From contig NZ_CABFVH010000008.1 in the NCBI RefSeq assembly GCF_902141855.1, forward strand, positions 1 to 64,000: 64,000 nt of DNA, in the 5' to 3' direction. The position numbers and the translations under genes are program-made. Shown here one piece after another: positions 35,844 through 46,533 of this stretch. Origin of the DNA: Methylobacterium dankookense (GTDB lineage Bacteria; Pseudomonadota; Alphaproteobacteria; Rhizobiales; Beijerinckiaceae). A model generated the notes under the pieces. It saw only the letters and a list, made by a program, of their open reading frames with translations. It did no database searches and was not told where the DNA came from. How positions within the stretch are numbered: the stretch's first letter is position 1; the number at the start of each line of letters is the position of its first letter.

Positions 35844-36212
35844 TTAGGACTTCACCACCCGGTCGAGCCGGTTGTTGACGAAGAAGTACAATTCCTTCGC
35901 GCCGGGCTCGGCGTAGAGGACCTGCACCTCGCGCCCCGCGCGGCCCTCGCCGACGAGGACGTCGGTGGGCGGCCGGCCCTTCAGGCGCACCAGATCGCAC
36001 TCGCCGATGCCGGGCTCGATCGCGGCGGCCGTGCCCGGGACGGGGCCGGTGCAGGCGCCGTCGGGTCCGAGGACCGGGCCGGTGAAGCTCGGCGGCGGGG
36101 CCGGGGGCTTCGGCGGCACCGGCACGATCTCGCTCGGCGCCGGCGGCGTCCGCTCGGCGGAGGTGCAGCCGGCGAGCAGCGCCGGCAGCAGCAGGATCAG
36201 GAACCGGGTCAC
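35844..36212 (-). CDS. Hypothetical lipoprotein
   Basis: The 122-residue protein has a lipoprotein signal (FLILLLPALLAGC, lipobox LAGC), then a Pro-rich linker (PPAPSEIVPVPPKPPAPPP). A small domain follows containing ACTGPVPGTAAAIEPGIGEC and LVRLKGRPPTDVLVGEG, similar in look to small outer-membrane proteins annotated only as hypothetical. The function is not known. Its GTG start overlaps the stop of the S10 peptidase gene (GTGA), so it is probably co-translated and may act with that enzyme at the envelope. Confidence 0.7.
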   Translation of the reverse strand: MTRFLILLLPALLAGCTSAERTPPAPSEIVPVPPKPPAPPPSFTGPVLGPDGACTGPVPGTAAAIEPGIGECDLVRLKGRPPTDVLVGEGRAGREVQVLYAEPGAKELYFFVNNRLDRVVKS

Positions 36213-37846
36213 CGCATCTCCTTCGGCTCGGCTGCCCCGTCGGCGCCCCGCGCCTTCAGCGCTGCCTTGAACAGGGCGGCGGCGTCGCGCCGGAAGGCGG
36301 CGCGCGAATCGGGCCGGGAATAGAACATGTGCCCGCCCGGATAGACAGCGAGGCTCAGGCGCGGCTCGGCCCCGTAGGCGGGCATCTGCGCGATCAGCAG
36401 CTTCGAGGCGAAGTAGGGCGTGACGAGGTCGGTATAGCCGTGCGCCACGAGCACCCGCAGGTTCCCGTCGAGGGCCAGCACGCCGCGCAACTGCCCCAGC
36501 GCCTCCGGGGCCGAGCGGCCGGAATTCCAGCCCCAGGCCCGGTTCACGGCGCCGTTCAGGAGCTCGTAGCGCAGGTTCGGCACGCGCCAGTTCAGGCGCT
36601 TGGCGTAGAGGTCGATCATCGCGCTGGTGAGCGGGGCCTGGAGCGCGGTGAGCAGGGGGTCGTCGAAGCCGCCATGCGGGGCCGCCGGGTCCGGGTCCCA
36701 GCCGCTCACCGCGGTGTCGTAGGCGCTCGCGACCCGGCCGGCCTTGCGGTCGATCTCGCGCTGGAGGCTGCCCATCGACAGGCGGCCGGCTTGCGCCTTC
36801 ACGAAGGCCGCGTCGAGCCCGGTCAGCGCCGCCACGCGGTCGGTGAGGCGGGCGACCGCCTGCGCGTCGCCCGGGCCCTTCAGGAGGTCGGCGAGGTAGT
36901 CGCCGGTGGCGTAGCCCTCCGCGTCCCGCATCAGGTCGGGGGTCGGCGCCGTGCCGGCGCGCTCCAGGGCGGAGGCCGCGTAGGAGGGCAGGCGCAGCAC
37001 GTGGCTCCAGGGATTCGCCCGCGGCTGCTGCAGCCAGGCGAAGTCGAGGACCGGCGAGAGCAGCACCATGCCGGAGAGCCCGACGCCGATCTCCTCCTGG
37101 AGCTTCGCCGCGATCAGCGGGCCGCGGAAGCCGCCATAGCTCTCGCCGACATAGAATTTCGGCGATCCCATGCGCTCGTTGACGCGCAGGTAGCGGGCGA
37201 TCGCCGCGGAGAGGACCGAGGCATCCGCATCGACGTTCCAGTAGGACTTGCCGTCCCCCTCCGCCGCGCGGCTGTAGCCGGTGCCGACCGGATCGATGAA
37301 GACGAGGTCGGTGAAGTCGAGCCAGGTGCCGTCGTTCGGCACGAGGGCCACCCCCTGCGAGGGGCTGATGCTCGGCCCGTCCGCGGGCAGGCGCCAGGGC
37401 CCGATCGCGCCGATGTTCAGGTAGGCCGAGGCCGCGCCGGGCCCGCCATTGATGGCGAAGGTGACGGGGCGTTCGGCCCCGGCTTCCGCCGGCCGCGTAT
37501 AGGCGACGAAGGCGATCTCGGCCTGGAGCTTCCCGGATTCGTCGACGAGGGGCAGGCTGCCGGCGGTCGCGGTGAAGGCGAGGGCCCGGCCGTCCGGCAG
37601 GGTGACGCTCTGCTGCGTCACCGAATCGGGCGGCAGCTTGCGGCCCTCGCGGGATTCCGCCGCGGCCCGTTCGGGCGGGCGGCGATTGGCCTCCTGGGCG
37701 TGCAGCGGCGCGAGGCCGACGAGGAGGGCGGCGAGCACCAGCCAGACCCGCGACAGGCCCCCTCTCCCGTTCGGGAGAGGGTTGGGGTGAGGGTTGAGAA
37801 TTGTCCGGAGATGTCGCGACGGCGAAGCGGCTCCGGTTCTGCTCAT
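36209..37846 (-). CDS. Peptidase S10 (serine carboxypeptidase) family protein
   Basis: The 545-residue protein has the S10 nucleophile in GESYGGFRGP, an NGGPGAASAY oxyanion segment, and C-terminal Asp and His in LVAHGYTDLVTPY and YPGGHMFY, completing the Ser-Asp-His triad. A hydrophobic signal (VWLVLAALLVGLAPLHAQ) starts only at about residue 34. The preceding residues (NPHPNPLPNGRGG) are translated from a palindromic repeat. No ATG or good GTG lies closer to the signal peptide, so the start may use a repeat-derived leader. Secretion to the periplasm is likely. The downstream lipoprotein gene is coupled. Confidence 0.78.
   Translation of the reverse strand: MSRTGAASPSRHLRTILNPHPNPLPNGRGGLSRVWLVLAALLVGLAPLHAQEANRRPPERAAAESREGRKLPPDSVTQQSVTLPDGRALAFTATAGSLPLVDESGKLQAEIAFVAYTRPAEAGAERPVTFAINGGPGAASAYLNIGAIGPWRLPADGPSISPSQGVALVPNDGTWLDFTDLVFIDPVGTGYSRAAEGDGKSYWNVDADASVLSAAIARYLRVNERMGSPKFYVGESYGGFRGPLIAAKLQEEIGVGLSGMVLLSPVLDFAWLQQPRANPWSHVLRLPSYAASALERAGTAPTPDLMRDAEGYATGDYLADLLKGPGDAQAVARLTDRVAALTGLDAAFVKAQAGRLSMGSLQREIDRKAGRVASAYDTAVSGWDPDPAAPHGGFDDPLLTALQAPLTSAMIDLYAKRLNWRVPNLRYELLNGAVNRAWGWNSGRSAPEALGQLRGVLALDGNLRVLVAHGYTDLVTPYFASKLLIAQMPAYGAEPRLSLAVYPGGHMFYSRPDSRAAFRRDAAALFKAALKARGADGAAEPKEMR
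37761..37794. repeat. Palindromic repeat within the 5' end of the S10 peptidase gene
   Basis: CCTCTCCCGTTCGGGAGAGG (37761-37780) is a perfect 20-base palindrome with the tail GTTGGGGTGAGGG. It lies inside the coding region near codons 19-30 and is translated as part of the leader. A second, inverted copy lies at 37862-37896. Confidence 0.75.
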
Positions 37847-37861
37847 TCCTGAAAGTTCTCG

Positions 37862-37896
37862 ACCCTCACCCTGTCCCTCTCCCGAACGGGAGAGGG
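37862..37896. repeat. Palindromic repeat upstream of the S10 peptidase gene
   Basis: CCCTCTCCCGAACGGGAGAGGG (37875-37896) is preceded by CCCTCACCCTGT and is an inverted partner of the copy at 37761-37794. The pair has the look of a REP/BIME-like unit. It lies in the roughly 170-base spacer before holC. Confidence 0.75.
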
Positions 37897-38018
37897 GACC
37901 CGCGCCGTCTCCGGCACCGCTGGTCCCTTCTTCCGGTCCGCGCTGGTCCGCGGGCCTTCCTTCGGCGCAGAGGGTCAAGGGCAGGCACGGATGGAGCCGG
38001 GATGCGTGTCTCAAAAGC

Positions 38019-38471
38019 CTACGCCTTCTTGTTCCAGCGGCCGGATTCGTCCTGCTGCCAGTAGGCGACCACGTGGCCCGCCGCCTTGGCCTCGCGCCAC
38101 TGCTCGCGGGCGCGCAGCAGGGCGTCCTGGTCGGTACCGTCGAACAGGATGCAGATGCGTGCGTAGTCGGCGGCGTCGGGGGGCAGGTCGGCGCCCTCCA
38201 CGAGGAAGCGGATCGAGGCGCCGTTCGGGTTGAGGTCGCGTAGCGTCAGCACCACCGGCTGGGAACCGGCATCGGGCTCGCGGTCGGTGCCGTGGGGCAG
38301 GAAGCTCTCATCCGTATAGGTCCAGAGCCCGTCGTCGAGGGCCTGGAGGCGCTCCTCGCTCACCGCCTGGATCGCGGCCTGCCAGCCGCGCTCCAGCGAG
38401 CGCTCGACGAGGTTCGGCAGCACCCGCTCGAGGGGCTGGCGCTGCATGTGGTAGAACAGGATCTCGGTCAC
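38019..38471 (-). CDS. holC: DNA polymerase III chi subunit
   Basis: The 150-residue protein resembles HolC: TEILFYHMQRQPLERVLPNL at the start, LWTYTDESFLPHG in the middle, then ARICILFDGTDQDALLRARE and WREAKAAGHVVAYWQQDE at the end. HolC connects the clamp-loader complex to single-strand-binding protein. A GTG start gives the expected short N terminus. In many alphaproteobacteria holC follows the pepA aminopeptidase gene; here pepA is not adjacent. Confidence 0.85.
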   Translation of the reverse strand: MTEILFYHMQRQPLERVLPNLVERSLERGWQAAIQAVSEERLQALDDGLWTYTDESFLPHGTDREPDAGSQPVVLTLRDLNPNGASIRFLVEGADLPPDAADYARICILFDGTDQDALLRAREQWREAKAAGHVVAYWQQDESGRWNKKA

Positions 38472-38519
38472 GGCGCTTCCGAGATAGGACCGGCGGCGTC
38501 GCGCCGCCACCGCGTCACG

Positions 38520-39683
38520 TCAGCCCGGCTCGATAAAGTGCGGCACGAAGAGCGCGTCGTTGCCGGTGACGAGCCCCGCTGCCTCGCGCATGCACAGGCC
38601 GGCCGGCGCATCGCCGACGATCCACGAGCCCACCAGCGCCCGGCGCCCGTCGAAGGTGGGAAGGTCCGCCAGTCCCTGCCGCACGAAGCCCTCGGCGCCG
38701 TAGGGGCCGTCGCCCGCGACAAGCATCGCGCCGTCCCGCACGAGGCTGACATTGGCGCCCTCGCGCGAGAACAGCGGCTTGCGGGCGTAGCTGTCCCCGA
38801 GCTCGGCGGCCCGCGGGTCGTCCTCGAAATAGGCCGGCAGCAGGTTCGGATGGCCGGGCTCCAGGGCCCAGAGGCAGGGGAGCAGCCCCTTGTTCGAGAG
38901 CACCGCCTTCCAGGGCGGCTCCAGGAAGCGGGTCGGCGTTTGCCCAATTGCCTCGCCGAAGGCGTCCCGGAAGGCCCATTCCCAGGGGTAGAGCTTGAAC
39001 AGGGTCTCGATCGGCTCGCCCGCGCGGGTGCACAGGCTGCCATCCGGCCGCAGGCCGAGATCGGGCAGGTCCGCGAAGGCGGTCCGGCATCCGGCCTGCA
39101 CGGCGCAATCCTCGAGATAGGCCACGGTGCCGCGGTCCTCCGGCGCCTCCGCATAGGCGGTGAAGGCGAGGAGGCCCGGGCCCGCGACCGCGCGGAACCG
39201 CTCGATCAGCCGCTCGTGCACGGCGTTGTACTGGTCGGCGCCTGGCGGCAGGCGCCCGCCGCGCAAGCTTTCCTCCAGCCAGAGCCACTGGAACACCCCG
39301 GTCTCGTAGAGGGCGGTGGGGGTATCCGCGTTGTATTCGAGGAGCTTGGCCGGGCCGGTCCCGCCATAGGCGAGGTCGAGCCGCCCGTAGAGGCTGGGAT
39401 CGCCCCGCCGCCAGCTCGTGCGGATCGCGTCCCAGGCCGTTTCGGGGATCGCGAGCCGGGCGAGGATGCGCTCGTCTTCCGCCGCGTGCGCCGCGAAGGC
39501 GAGGCAGAGGGCGTGCAGGTCGCCGCTCGGGCCCTCGATGCCGTCCTCGATCTCGGCGAGGCTGAAGGCGTAGGCGTGGCTCTCGTCCCAGTAGGGCGCG
39601 CCGTCGAGGGTGTGGAAGACGAAGCCGTGGCTCTGCGCGGTCGCGCGCCAGTCCGGCCGCTCGCCCGTCGCGACGCGGCGCAT
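38520..39683 (-). CDS. Glutathionylspermidine synthase-like ATP-grasp protein (YgiC/YjfC family)
   Basis: The 387-residue protein matches the synthetase half of GspS. It has YGRLDLAYGGTGPAKLLEYNADTPTALYE (a substrate- and Mg-binding segment), FKLYPWEWAF, LSNKGLLPCLWALEPGHPNL and ARKPLFSREGANVSLV. E. coli GspS joins glutathione and spermidine. Stand-alone YgiC/YjfC proteins lack the amidase half and their true substrate is unsettled. The gene follows a DUF1190 gene with a one-base overlap, as in the E. coli ygiB-ygiC pair. Confidence 0.83.
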   Translation of the reverse strand: MRRVATGERPDWRATAQSHGFVFHTLDGAPYWDESHAYAFSLAEIEDGIEGPSGDLHALCLAFAAHAAEDERILARLAIPETAWDAIRTSWRRGDPSLYGRLDLAYGGTGPAKLLEYNADTPTALYETGVFQWLWLEESLRGGRLPPGADQYNAVHERLIERFRAVAGPGLLAFTAYAEAPEDRGTVAYLEDCAVQAGCRTAFADLPDLGLRPDGSLCTRAGEPIETLFKLYPWEWAFRDAFGEAIGQTPTRFLEPPWKAVLSNKGLLPCLWALEPGHPNLLPAYFEDDPRAAELGDSYARKPLFSREGANVSLVRDGAMLVAGDGPYGAEGFVRQGLADLPTFDGRRALVGSWIVGDAPAGLCMREAAGLVTGNDALFVPHFIEPG

Positions 39684-40318
39684 CAGCCGCCCCCGGAGGC
39701 GCCGTGCGCCGAGCCGTGCGAGGCGGAGGAGAAGGAGCGCCCGGTCTGCCCGAACCCGCCGAAGGAGGTGCCGCGCAGCGACGCCGTCTGGACGCGCGCG
39801 GCCGAGGCGCGCCCGCCGCTGCCCGTGAAGATCCGGGCCCCGCCGCCGGTGCAGTAGCCGCCATGTCCCGCCGCCGCCGCGGCGTGGCCGGGACTCGGAG
39901 CGTGGTCGAAGACCGGCTGCGGCGCGAGGCCCTGCGCGGCGCGCCGGCCGATCATGTAGCCCGCCATGCGCGGCAGGTAGCGGTCGCGCGCCTGCTCGGT
40001 GACCTCGCCGCCCGGCCGGCAGTGAAGCGGCCCGTGATGCCCCTCGCAATCGGGCAGGCTGGCGTAGCGCGGCGCCGCGGTCGGGTAGGCGGCCCGGGCC
40101 ACCGCGTACTCGCTGCGGCACTCCTCCGCCGGGCGGATGGCCTCGGCAGCGCAGGCGGCGGCGTCCGCGTAGACCAGCACGTCCTCCTCGCGCTGGCTCG
40201 GATCGAGGCTGCCGAGGCCGAGCGCCGCGGCGCCCGCACCCGCGATCAGGACGAGGGAGACGGTCTGGGAGCGCTTCGAGCGCGTCCGCGAGCCGTCAAT
40301 GTCCTGCGTTGCGTCCAT
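39683..40318 (-). CDS. DUF1190-family protein (YgiB-like)
   Basis: The 211-residue protein has a short polar start, one hydrophobic helix (VSLVLIAGAGAAALGLGSL), and DUF1190-like segments: YADAAACAAEAIRPAEECRSEY, then YPTAAPRY, and a Gly/Ser-rich C-terminal tail ending SSASHGSAHGASGGG. DUF1190 proteins are probable membrane or lipoprotein-like envelope proteins of unknown function. The stop overlaps the start of the GspS-like gene. With the DUF350 gene upstream, this mirrors the E. coli yjfL-yjfM-yjfC arrangement. Confidence 0.78.
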   Translation of the reverse strand: MDATQDIDGSRTRSKRSQTVSLVLIAGAGAAALGLGSLDPSQREEDVLVYADAAACAAEAIRPAEECRSEYAVARAAYPTAAPRYASLPDCEGHHGPLHCRPGGEVTEQARDRYLPRMAGYMIGRRAAQGLAPQPVFDHAPSPGHAAAAAGHGGYCTGGGARIFTGSGGRASAARVQTASLRGTSFGGFGQTGRSFSSASHGSAHGASGGG

Positions 40319-40375
40319 CCGGCGTTCCCCCGGTCGCGCGTCTGTCCGTCCCGGTCCGAATCGGCCGGAAGGTGA

Positions 40376-40774
40376 TCAGTACGTCATCGAGGCGGCGTTG
40401 ATGAGCCCGCCCGCCAGCGAGGCGGCGCCGAGCAGGATCGCCGCGGCCGTCTCGCCCCGCTCGATGCGGCCGGAGAGGTCGGGCAGGACGAAACGCATCG
40501 CCCAGTAGATCGACATCTGCACCACGAGGGCGACGAGGCCCCAGACGACGCAGTCGAGGAGCGACTGCGCATTATAGATCGAGACGAAGAGCGGCAGGGC
40601 GTAGCCGATCAGGCCCGCGCCGAGCGCGATCGCCGCGGCGGCGTTGCCGGCGCGGATCAGGGCGATCTCGTGATGGGCGGTCGCCGTCAGGTAGACGGTG
40701 AGATAGGCGGCCACGAGCGCCAGCGCCGTGGCGTAGTAGGCGAGGAAGGCGGGAAGCCCGGAGATCGAGGTCAC
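40376..40774 (-). CDS. DUF350 membrane protein (YjfL-like)
   Basis: The 132-residue protein has four predicted transmembrane helices. It carries the DUF350 pattern: an early AYLTVYLTATAHHEIALIRAGN loop, then LGAGLIGYALPLFV and a late ERGETAAAILLGAASLAGGLINAASM. The function of DUF350 proteins is unknown. It heads a three-gene block with DUF1190 and GspS-like genes, 57 bases upstream of the DUF1190 start. Its own start lies close to the pyrG stop, so it could be read through from pyrG. Confidence 0.8.
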   Translation of the reverse strand: MTSISGLPAFLAYYATALALVAAYLTVYLTATAHHEIALIRAGNAAAAIALGAGLIGYALPLFVSIYNAQSLLDCVVWGLVALVVQMSIYWAMRFVLPDLSGRIERGETAAAILLGAASLAGGLINAASMTY

Positions 40775-40787
40775 GGGCTCTTCCTTC

Positions 40788-43190
<2,403 letters not shown>

Positions 43191-43235
43191 TCAGCTCGGC
43201 GGATGCGAGCCCCGCCGACGTCGAGGAGCCGAGCC

Positions 43236-43685
43236 ATGGCCGTCCCGCACCGTACGATCCGCGCCCTGGCCGTGGCGACCGCCCTCTGCGGCGCCGCTTC
43301 CATGCCCTCCGCCCGGGCTGCCGGGCCGGAAGTGGAGGTCGAGGCGGCGGTCGACGCCCTGACGCAGGCGATACTCGCGGCCGACCGGGCGGCCCTCGAC
43401 GCCCTCGTGCTCGACGGCCTGAGCTACGGGCATTCGAGCGGGGCGGTGCAGGACAAGGCGGCCTTCGTCGACGCGCTGGCGAGCCGGCGCTCCAGCTTCC
43501 CGACCATCACCCTCACGAAGCGCTCCGCCTCGGTCGTCGGCGAGGACGCCATCGTGCGGCACGTCTTCGACGGCGAGACGGTCTCCGACGGGAAGACCGT
43601 GCCGGTCCATATCGGGGTGCTTCAGGTCTGGCATCGCGACGGCGGCCGCTGGCGCCTGCTCGCGCGGCAGGCCTTCAAGATCTGA
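43236..43685 (+). CDS. NTF2-like (SnoaL/DUF4440) periplasmic protein
   Basis: This 149-residue protein has a signal peptide (ALAVATALCGAASMPSARAAG), then an NTF2-type fold. EVEAAVDALTQAILAADRAALDALVLDGLSYGHSSG, a helix pair and YGHSSG, is followed by beta strands ending VLQVWHRDGGRWRLLARQAFKI. This is the DUF4440 pattern. The pocket ligand is unknown, so the function cannot be assigned. GAGGAG lies six bases upstream of the start. It is divergent from secG. Confidence 0.78.
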   Translation: MAVPHRTIRALAVATALCGAASMPSARAAGPEVEVEAAVDALTQAILAADRAALDALVLDGLSYGHSSGAVQDKAAFVDALASRRSSFPTITLTKRSASVVGEDAIVRHVFDGETVSDGKTVPVHIGVLQVWHRDGGRWRLLARQAFKI

Positions 43686-43697
43686 AGGGCCGCGCCC

Positions 43698-44456
43698 TCA
43701 CGCGTAGGCGTTGCAGATCCCCAAAAAGTCCTCTGCGACGAGGCTCGCGCCGCCGACGAGGGCGCCGTCCACGTTCTCGACCGAGAGCAGCTCGCGGGCG
43801 TTCGAGGGCTTCACCGAGCCGCCGTAGAGGATGCGGATCTTCTGCGCCTCGTCGCCGACGAGCTTGTCCAGCATCTCGCGCAGGGAGGCGTGCACCTCGG
43901 CGATCTCGGCCGGGGTCGGGGTGCGGCCCGAGCCGATGGCCCAGACCGGCTCGTAGGCGATCACCGTGTCCTCGGCGGTCGCGCCCTTCGGGGTGCCGAT
44001 CGCGAGCTGCGCCCGCACGATGCTCAGCGCCCGGCCCTGCTCGCGCTCTTCCAGCGTCTCGCCGACGCAGATGATGCCGCACAGGCCCGCGCGGCGGGCG
44101 CCGAGCGCCTTGGCGTGCACGCCGTCATCGGTCTCGTGGTGGTAGGCGCGCCGCTCGGAATGGCCGACGATCACGTATTTCGCGCCGAGATCGGCCAGCA
44201 TCTCGGCGGAAATCGAGCCGGTGAAGGCGCCGTTCGGGCGCGCATGCAGGTTCTGGCCGCCGATGGCGATGGCCGAGCCGTAGGTGGCGGCGACGCAGGA
44301 GCCGATCAGCGTCGCGGGCGGGCAGATCAGCACGTCGATCGTCTCGACGAGCTTGGGCGACAGGCCGTCCCGGATCGCCTCGACCGTCGCGACCGAGGCG
44401 CGCGTGCCGTTCATCTTCCAGTTGCCTGCAACCAGAGGACGCCGCCTGCTCGCCAT
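43698..44456 (-). CDS. tpiA: Triose-phosphate isomerase
   Basis: The 252-residue TIM barrel has AGNWKMNGT (Lys of the active site), VIVGHSERR (catalytic His), AYEPVWAIGSG (catalytic Glu in the first motif) and ILYGGSVKP at the phosphate site. It interconverts dihydroxyacetone phosphate and glyceraldehyde 3-phosphate, in line with the central-carbon genes elsewhere in the window. It is convergent with the NTF2-like gene and divergent from the peptidyl-prolyl isomerase gene. Confidence 0.97.
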   Translation of the reverse strand: MASRRRPLVAGNWKMNGTRASVATVEAIRDGLSPKLVETIDVLICPPATLIGSCVAATYGSAIAIGGQNLHARPNGAFTGSISAEMLADLGAKYVIVGHSERRAYHHETDDGVHAKALGARRAGLCGIICVGETLEEREQGRALSIVRAQLAIGTPKGATAEDTVIAYEPVWAIGSGRTPTPAEIAEVHASLREMLDKLVGDEAQKIRILYGGSVKPSNARELLSVENVDGALVGGASLVAEDFLGICNAYA

Positions 44457-44631
44457 ACCCGTCTACCTCCACGCGCCTTATGAAGCGCCCCGGGGCCTAG
44501 CAGAGCAAGCTTGGGCGCGCAAACCAGCCGGCTGACAACCGGACGCCGCCTTTGCTCCCCGCCCGCGGATGGTCTATCGCGGGCGCAAATGAATGACGGC
44601 CCGCCGCCCACGGGCGCGGGAGGACGCGAGC

Positions 44632-46533
44632 ATGCTTCAGAACATCCGGGACGCAAGCCAGCACTGGCTGGGCAAGATCGTGCTGACGGTCATCTTCACC
44701 CTGCTCATCGCGGGCGTGGGCATCTTCGGCGTCGAGGAATTCTTCCGCGGCAGCGCCAGCACCACGGTGGCCACCGTCGGCAAGACGCCGATCAGCGCGG
44801 AGGCCGTCCGCACCGCCTACCAGAACCAGCTCCAGCGCTTCCAGACCCAGTTCCGCCGCAACCTGACGCCGGACCAGGCCCGGGCGCTCGGCATCGAGCG
44901 GCAGGTGATGTCGCAGCTCGTCACCGAGGCCGCCCTCGACCAGAAGACGCGCGACCTCGGCCTCACCGTGCCGGACGCCGCGGTGGTGCGGGCGATCCAC
45001 GACGAGAAGAGCTTCCAGAACGCGGAAGGGCGCTTCGATCCGACGCTGTTCTACCAGACCTTGCAGCGGGCGGGCCTCAACGAGCCGATGTTCGTGCGCG
45101 AGCAGCGCGCCGTGATCGCCCGGCTCCAGCTCGCCGAGGCCGTCACCGCCGACCTCGCCGTGCCGCAGGCCATGCGGGAGGCGGTGCACCGTTACGCCAC
45201 CGAGCGCCGCGCCGCCGCCTACCTCGTGCTGACCCCCTCCGTCGCGGGCGATATCCCGGCGCCGAGCGAGGAGGACCTCAAGACCTACTACGAGGCGAAC
45301 AAGTCCGGCTTCCGGGCCCCCGAGACCCGCGCCGCGAGCCTCCTCGTCCTCGATCCCGAGCGCTTGGCCAAGCCCGATGCGGTGAGCGCCGAGGAGGTCC
45401 AGAAGATCTACGACGCGCAGAAGGGCAAGTTCGGCGCGCCCGAGCGCCGCACCATCCAGCAGATCGTCTTCCCCGACGCGGCCGCGGCCGAGGAGGCGCG
45501 CAAGACGATCGAATCCGGCGCCAAGACCTTCGAGGCGGTCGCCACCGAGCGCGGCACCGACGGCAAGGACCTGACGCTGGGCACCCTCACCAAGGCCGAA
45601 TTGTTCGATCCGGCCGTGGCCGAGGCCGCCTTCGGTCTGCCCCAGGGCGGCGTCAGCCAGCCGGTGAAGGGCCGCTTCGGCACCGTGCTCCTGCACGTCA
45701 CCGCGATCGAGCCCGGCACCACCAAGGCGCTCTCCGAGGTCGAGCCGGAGATCCGCAAGCAGGTGGCGCAGGCCCGCGCCCGCGAGCAGGTGGATAAGAT
45801 CCACGACGCGGTCGAGGACCAGCGCGCCAGCGCCAAGCCGCTCGCCGAGATCGCCAAGGAGCGCGACCTGCCCCTCGTCACCGTCCCGGCCGTCGATGCC
45901 CACGGACAGGATCCGGCCGGCGCGAAGGTCGCCGACATCCCGGAGCCCGACACGACCCTGCCGGCCCTGTTCCGGTCCGAGATCGGCGGCGACAACGAGC
46001 CCCTGCGCACCAAGGCCGGCGGCTATGTCTGGTACGACGTGACGAAGATCGACGCCGCCCACGACAAGCCCCTCGACCAGGTGCGCGACGCGGTCGCCGC
46101 GGGCTGGCGCGCGGCCGAGATCGCCAAGCGCCTGCAGGACAAGTCCAAGGAGCTATCCGCGCGCCTCGACAAGGGCGAGGACATCGAGGCGGTGGCCCAG
46201 TCGGCCGGCCTCAACGTGCAGAAGACCGAGGACATCGCCCGCAACCAGGCGAAGGAGGGGCTGACCACCGACGTGGTCGAGCGCGTCTTCGCCACCAATG
46301 TCGGCAAGGCCGGCTCCGCGCCCGCGGGCGACAACCGCGTGGTGTTCAAGGTCACTGCCGCGACCATGCCGGCCTACGTGGCGGGCAGCCCGAGCGACAA
46401 GACGGTGGAGGGCAACTTCCGCACGGCGCTCGCCGACGACGTGCTCGGCCAGTACATCGCCGAGGTCCAGAAGAATGCGGGCGTGAGCATCAACCAGGCC
46501 GCTCTGCGCCGCGCGATCGGCGGCGAGTACTGA
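44632..46533 (+). CDS. PpiD-like periplasmic peptidyl-prolyl isomerase (SurA_N domain)
   Basis: The 633-residue membrane-anchored protein begins MLQNIRDASQHWLGKIVLTV, continues with a single transmembrane helix (FTLLIAGVGIFGVEEF), and then has a SurA_N-type chaperone region (VGKTPISAEAVRTAYQNQLQRF). A parvulin-like rotamase region follows (RRTIQQIVFPDAAAAEEARK, then LGTLTKAELFDPAVAEAAF). It assists folding of envelope proteins at the inner membrane's periplasmic face, like PpiD. Its stop shares TGATG with trpE, so trpE is translated in coupling; PpiD directly before trpE is common in Rhizobiales. Confidence 0.88.
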   Translation: MLQNIRDASQHWLGKIVLTVIFTLLIAGVGIFGVEEFFRGSASTTVATVGKTPISAEAVRTAYQNQLQRFQTQFRRNLTPDQARALGIERQVMSQLVTEAALDQKTRDLGLTVPDAAVVRAIHDEKSFQNAEGRFDPTLFYQTLQRAGLNEPMFVREQRAVIARLQLAEAVTADLAVPQAMREAVHRYATERRAAAYLVLTPSVAGDIPAPSEEDLKTYYEANKSGFRAPETRAASLLVLDPERLAKPDAVSAEEVQKIYDAQKGKFGAPERRTIQQIVFPDAAAAEEARKTIESGAKTFEAVATERGTDGKDLTLGTLTKAELFDPAVAEAAFGLPQGGVSQPVKGRFGTVLLHVTAIEPGTTKALSEVEPEIRKQVAQARAREQVDKIHDAVEDQRASAKPLAEIAKERDLPLVTVPAVDAHGQDPAGAKVADIPEPDTTLPALFRSEIGGDNEPLRTKAGGYVWYDVTKIDAAHDKPLDQVRDAVAAGWRAAEIAKRLQDKSKELSARLDKGEDIEAVAQSAGLNVQKTEDIARNQAKEGLTTDVVERVFATNVGKAGSAPAGDNRVVFKVTAATMPAYVAGSPSDKTVEGNFRTALADDVLGQYIAEVQKNAGVSINQAALRRAIGGEY

